A DNA stretch of 6,245 bases from Deltaproteobacteria bacterium RBG_16_54_18 (lineage in GTDB: Bacteria; Desulfobacterota; B13-G15; RBG-16-54-18): contig MGQT01000029.1 in NCBI GenBank assembly GCA_001797935.1, positions 534 through 6,778 of the forward strand, given 5' to 3'. The number at the start of each line of letters is the position of its first letter. Positions within the stretch are counted from its first letter, which is position 1. A program made the translations under genes and the position numbers. Below the pieces are notes generated by a model. That model searched no databases. It saw only the letters and a list, made by a program, of their open reading frames with translations, and was not told the origin of the DNA. Shown piece after piece: positions 5,137 through 6,245 of the stretch.

Positions 5137-6237
5137 CTACAGGATCACGAGATTGTCGCGGTGGATCACCTCATCCGTATATTTATACCCCAAGATCCGT
5201 TCGATCTGCGAACTCTGTTGCCGCATGATCTGCTGCAGCTCATGGGCGTCGTAATTGACCAGCCCCCGCGCGAACTCCTTCTTACGGGGATCGAGGCAGG
5301 AGACGGCATCCCCCCTGCCAAAATTCCCCTCAACGGCCGTGATCCCCGACGGCAGGAGGCTCTTTCCCCCCTTGATGATCGCTTCGTGCGCCCCACTGTC
5401 GAGGGTCAACCTCCCCTTCGGCCGCAGCGTAAGACCGATCCACTGTTTTCTCCCCTTGAGCCTGCTTCCTCCGGGGAGAAAGAGGGTCCCCTGCGTCTCT
5501 CCCGCGAAGATCCGGGCCATGGCCTGCGAATCCGCACACCCTGCTACCACGGTGGAGACGCCGCAGCGGGCCGCGAGCTTTGCCGCGCCGACCTTGCTCG
5601 TCATCCCCCCGGTGCCGACCTCGGTCTGGGACCCCTGCGCCATGGCCTCCACCTCTTTCGTCACCCGGTTGACCAGGGAGATGAGCGCCCCTCCATGGCG
5701 CGGATCACCGCTGCATAGCCCCGGGGCGTCGGTGAGGATGAGGAGGAGATCGGCGTCCACCAGCGAGGTGACCAGGGCCGCCAACAGATCGTTGTCCCCG
5801 AATTTTATCTCCTCCACCACCACGGAGTCGTTCTCGTTGATAATGGGGATTATACCCAGATCGAGCAGCTGGAGCAACGTGTTGCGGGCGTTAAGATACC
5901 GCTTTCTGTCCCGTAAGTCGTCGCGGGTGAGCAGGACCTGGGCCACGGTGAGCCCCCAGGGGATAAACGCCTCTTCATAGACGTGCATGAGCCTGCTCTG
6001 TCCGATCGCCGCGGCGGCTTGCAGCTCGGCAATGGCCTTGGGCCGCGTGGTGCGTCCCAAGCGCTCCATTCCCGCGGCGATGGCCCCTGAGGAGACCATC
6101 ACCACCTCTATCCCCCGCTTTTTGAGCCCGGCGAGTTCCCCCCCCAGCCGGGAGATGAACTCCTTGTTGAGGCCGGTTCCCAAGGAGACGAGAAGGCTGC
6201 TCCCCACCTTGACGACCGCGCGGCGCACGTTGCCCAT
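5137..6237 (-). CDS. proB: Glutamate 5-kinase
   Basis: This cytoplasmic enzyme phosphorylates L-glutamate with ATP to gamma-glutamyl phosphate, the first and usually feedback-controlled step of proline synthesis. The 366-residue protein has the family's normal two-domain length. An amino-acid kinase domain comes first: KVGSS at 10-14, VSSGAI at 48-53, NENDSV at 134-139, FGDND at 146-150 and the GTGGM nucleotide loop at 208-212. A C-terminal PUA domain follows at about 275-355. The loop that is usually GLYTxDPR reads GLCSGDPR (173-180), a mild variation at non-invariant positions. The ATG start lies 8 bases from the right edge, preceded by AAGAGA as a fair ribosome site, and places KVGSS at the usual distance. 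The stop TAG lies 15 nt before proA, so the two are co-transcribed. Any promoter is outside the window. Identity is secure. Confidence 0.97.
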   Translation of the reverse strand: MGNVRRAVVKVGSSLLVSLGTGLNKEFISRLGGELAGLKKRGIEVVMVSSGAIAAGMERLGRTTRPKAIAELQAAAAIGQSRLMHVYEEAFIPWGLTVAQVLLTRDDLRDRKRYLNARNTLLQLLDLGIIPIINENDSVVVEEIKFGDNDLLAALVTSLVDADLLLILTDAPGLCSGDPRHGGALISLVNRVTKEVEAMAQGSQTEVGTGGMTSKVGAAKLAARCGVSTVVAGCADSQAMARIFAGETQGTLFLPGGSRLKGRKQWIGLTLRPKGRLTLDSGAHEAIIKGGKSLLPSGITAVEGNFGRGDAVSCLDPRKKEFARGLVNYDAHELQQIMRQQSSQIERILGYKYTDEVIHRDNLVIL

Positions 6238-6245
6238 GATCTCTT

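Noticed and set aside
5255..5980. Plus-strand open frame of 241 codons
   Set aside because: It is antisense to proB, low-complexity and Ser/Arg/Pro-rich. It is a shadow.

Overview
The window holds seven protein genes, all on the minus strand, so transcription runs from the right edge to the left. In that order they are proB, proA, nadD, rsfS, rlmH, a lapA-lapB fusion and comF. About 95% of the window is coding. The DNA is moderately GC-rich. The gene order proB-proA-nadD-rsfS-rlmH, and an LPS-control (LapB-type) protein that implies an outer membrane, suggest a Gram-negative bacterium of the deltaproteobacterial type (Desulfobacterota, for example Geobacter- or Syntrophus-like lineages). That assignment is inferred from gene content; no marker gene in the window proves it.

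Right part (3219-6237): proB and proA catalyse the first two steps of proline synthesis from glutamate. They are followed, with an overlap, by nadD of NAD synthesis. proB starts 8 bases from the right edge, so its own promoter and any upstream partner (often obg in this synteny) lie outside the window.

Middle (3009-3218): a 210-bp gap, the only sizeable non-coding stretch, separates nadD from rsfS. It contains a plausible sigma-70 promoter, a dyad at the predicted transcription start, and a GC-rich leader of about 170 nt with several possible hairpins. I could not match the leader to any known RNA family. It probably makes rsfS the head of a second transcription unit.

Left part (111-3008): rsfS (ribosome silencing factor) overlaps rlmH (23S rRNA methyltransferase) by 4 nt (TTGA). 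rlmH is followed after 13 nt by the lapA-lapB fusion, whose TAG stop directly abuts the GTG start of comF. The tight spacing points to one operon combining late 50S subunit control, envelope/LPS homeostasis and a ComF phosphoribosyltransferase-like protein. The first 110 bases carry no confident gene. They hold a C/G-run hairpin that resembles dispersed repeats, and also a short open frame running off the left edge.

The most notable item is the 448-residue protein at 837-2183. It joins a LapA-like two-helix membrane domain to a complete LapB-like TPR plus rubredoxin-like zinc module, which are two separate neighbouring genes in Escherichia coli. The rest of the window is housekeeping sequence.
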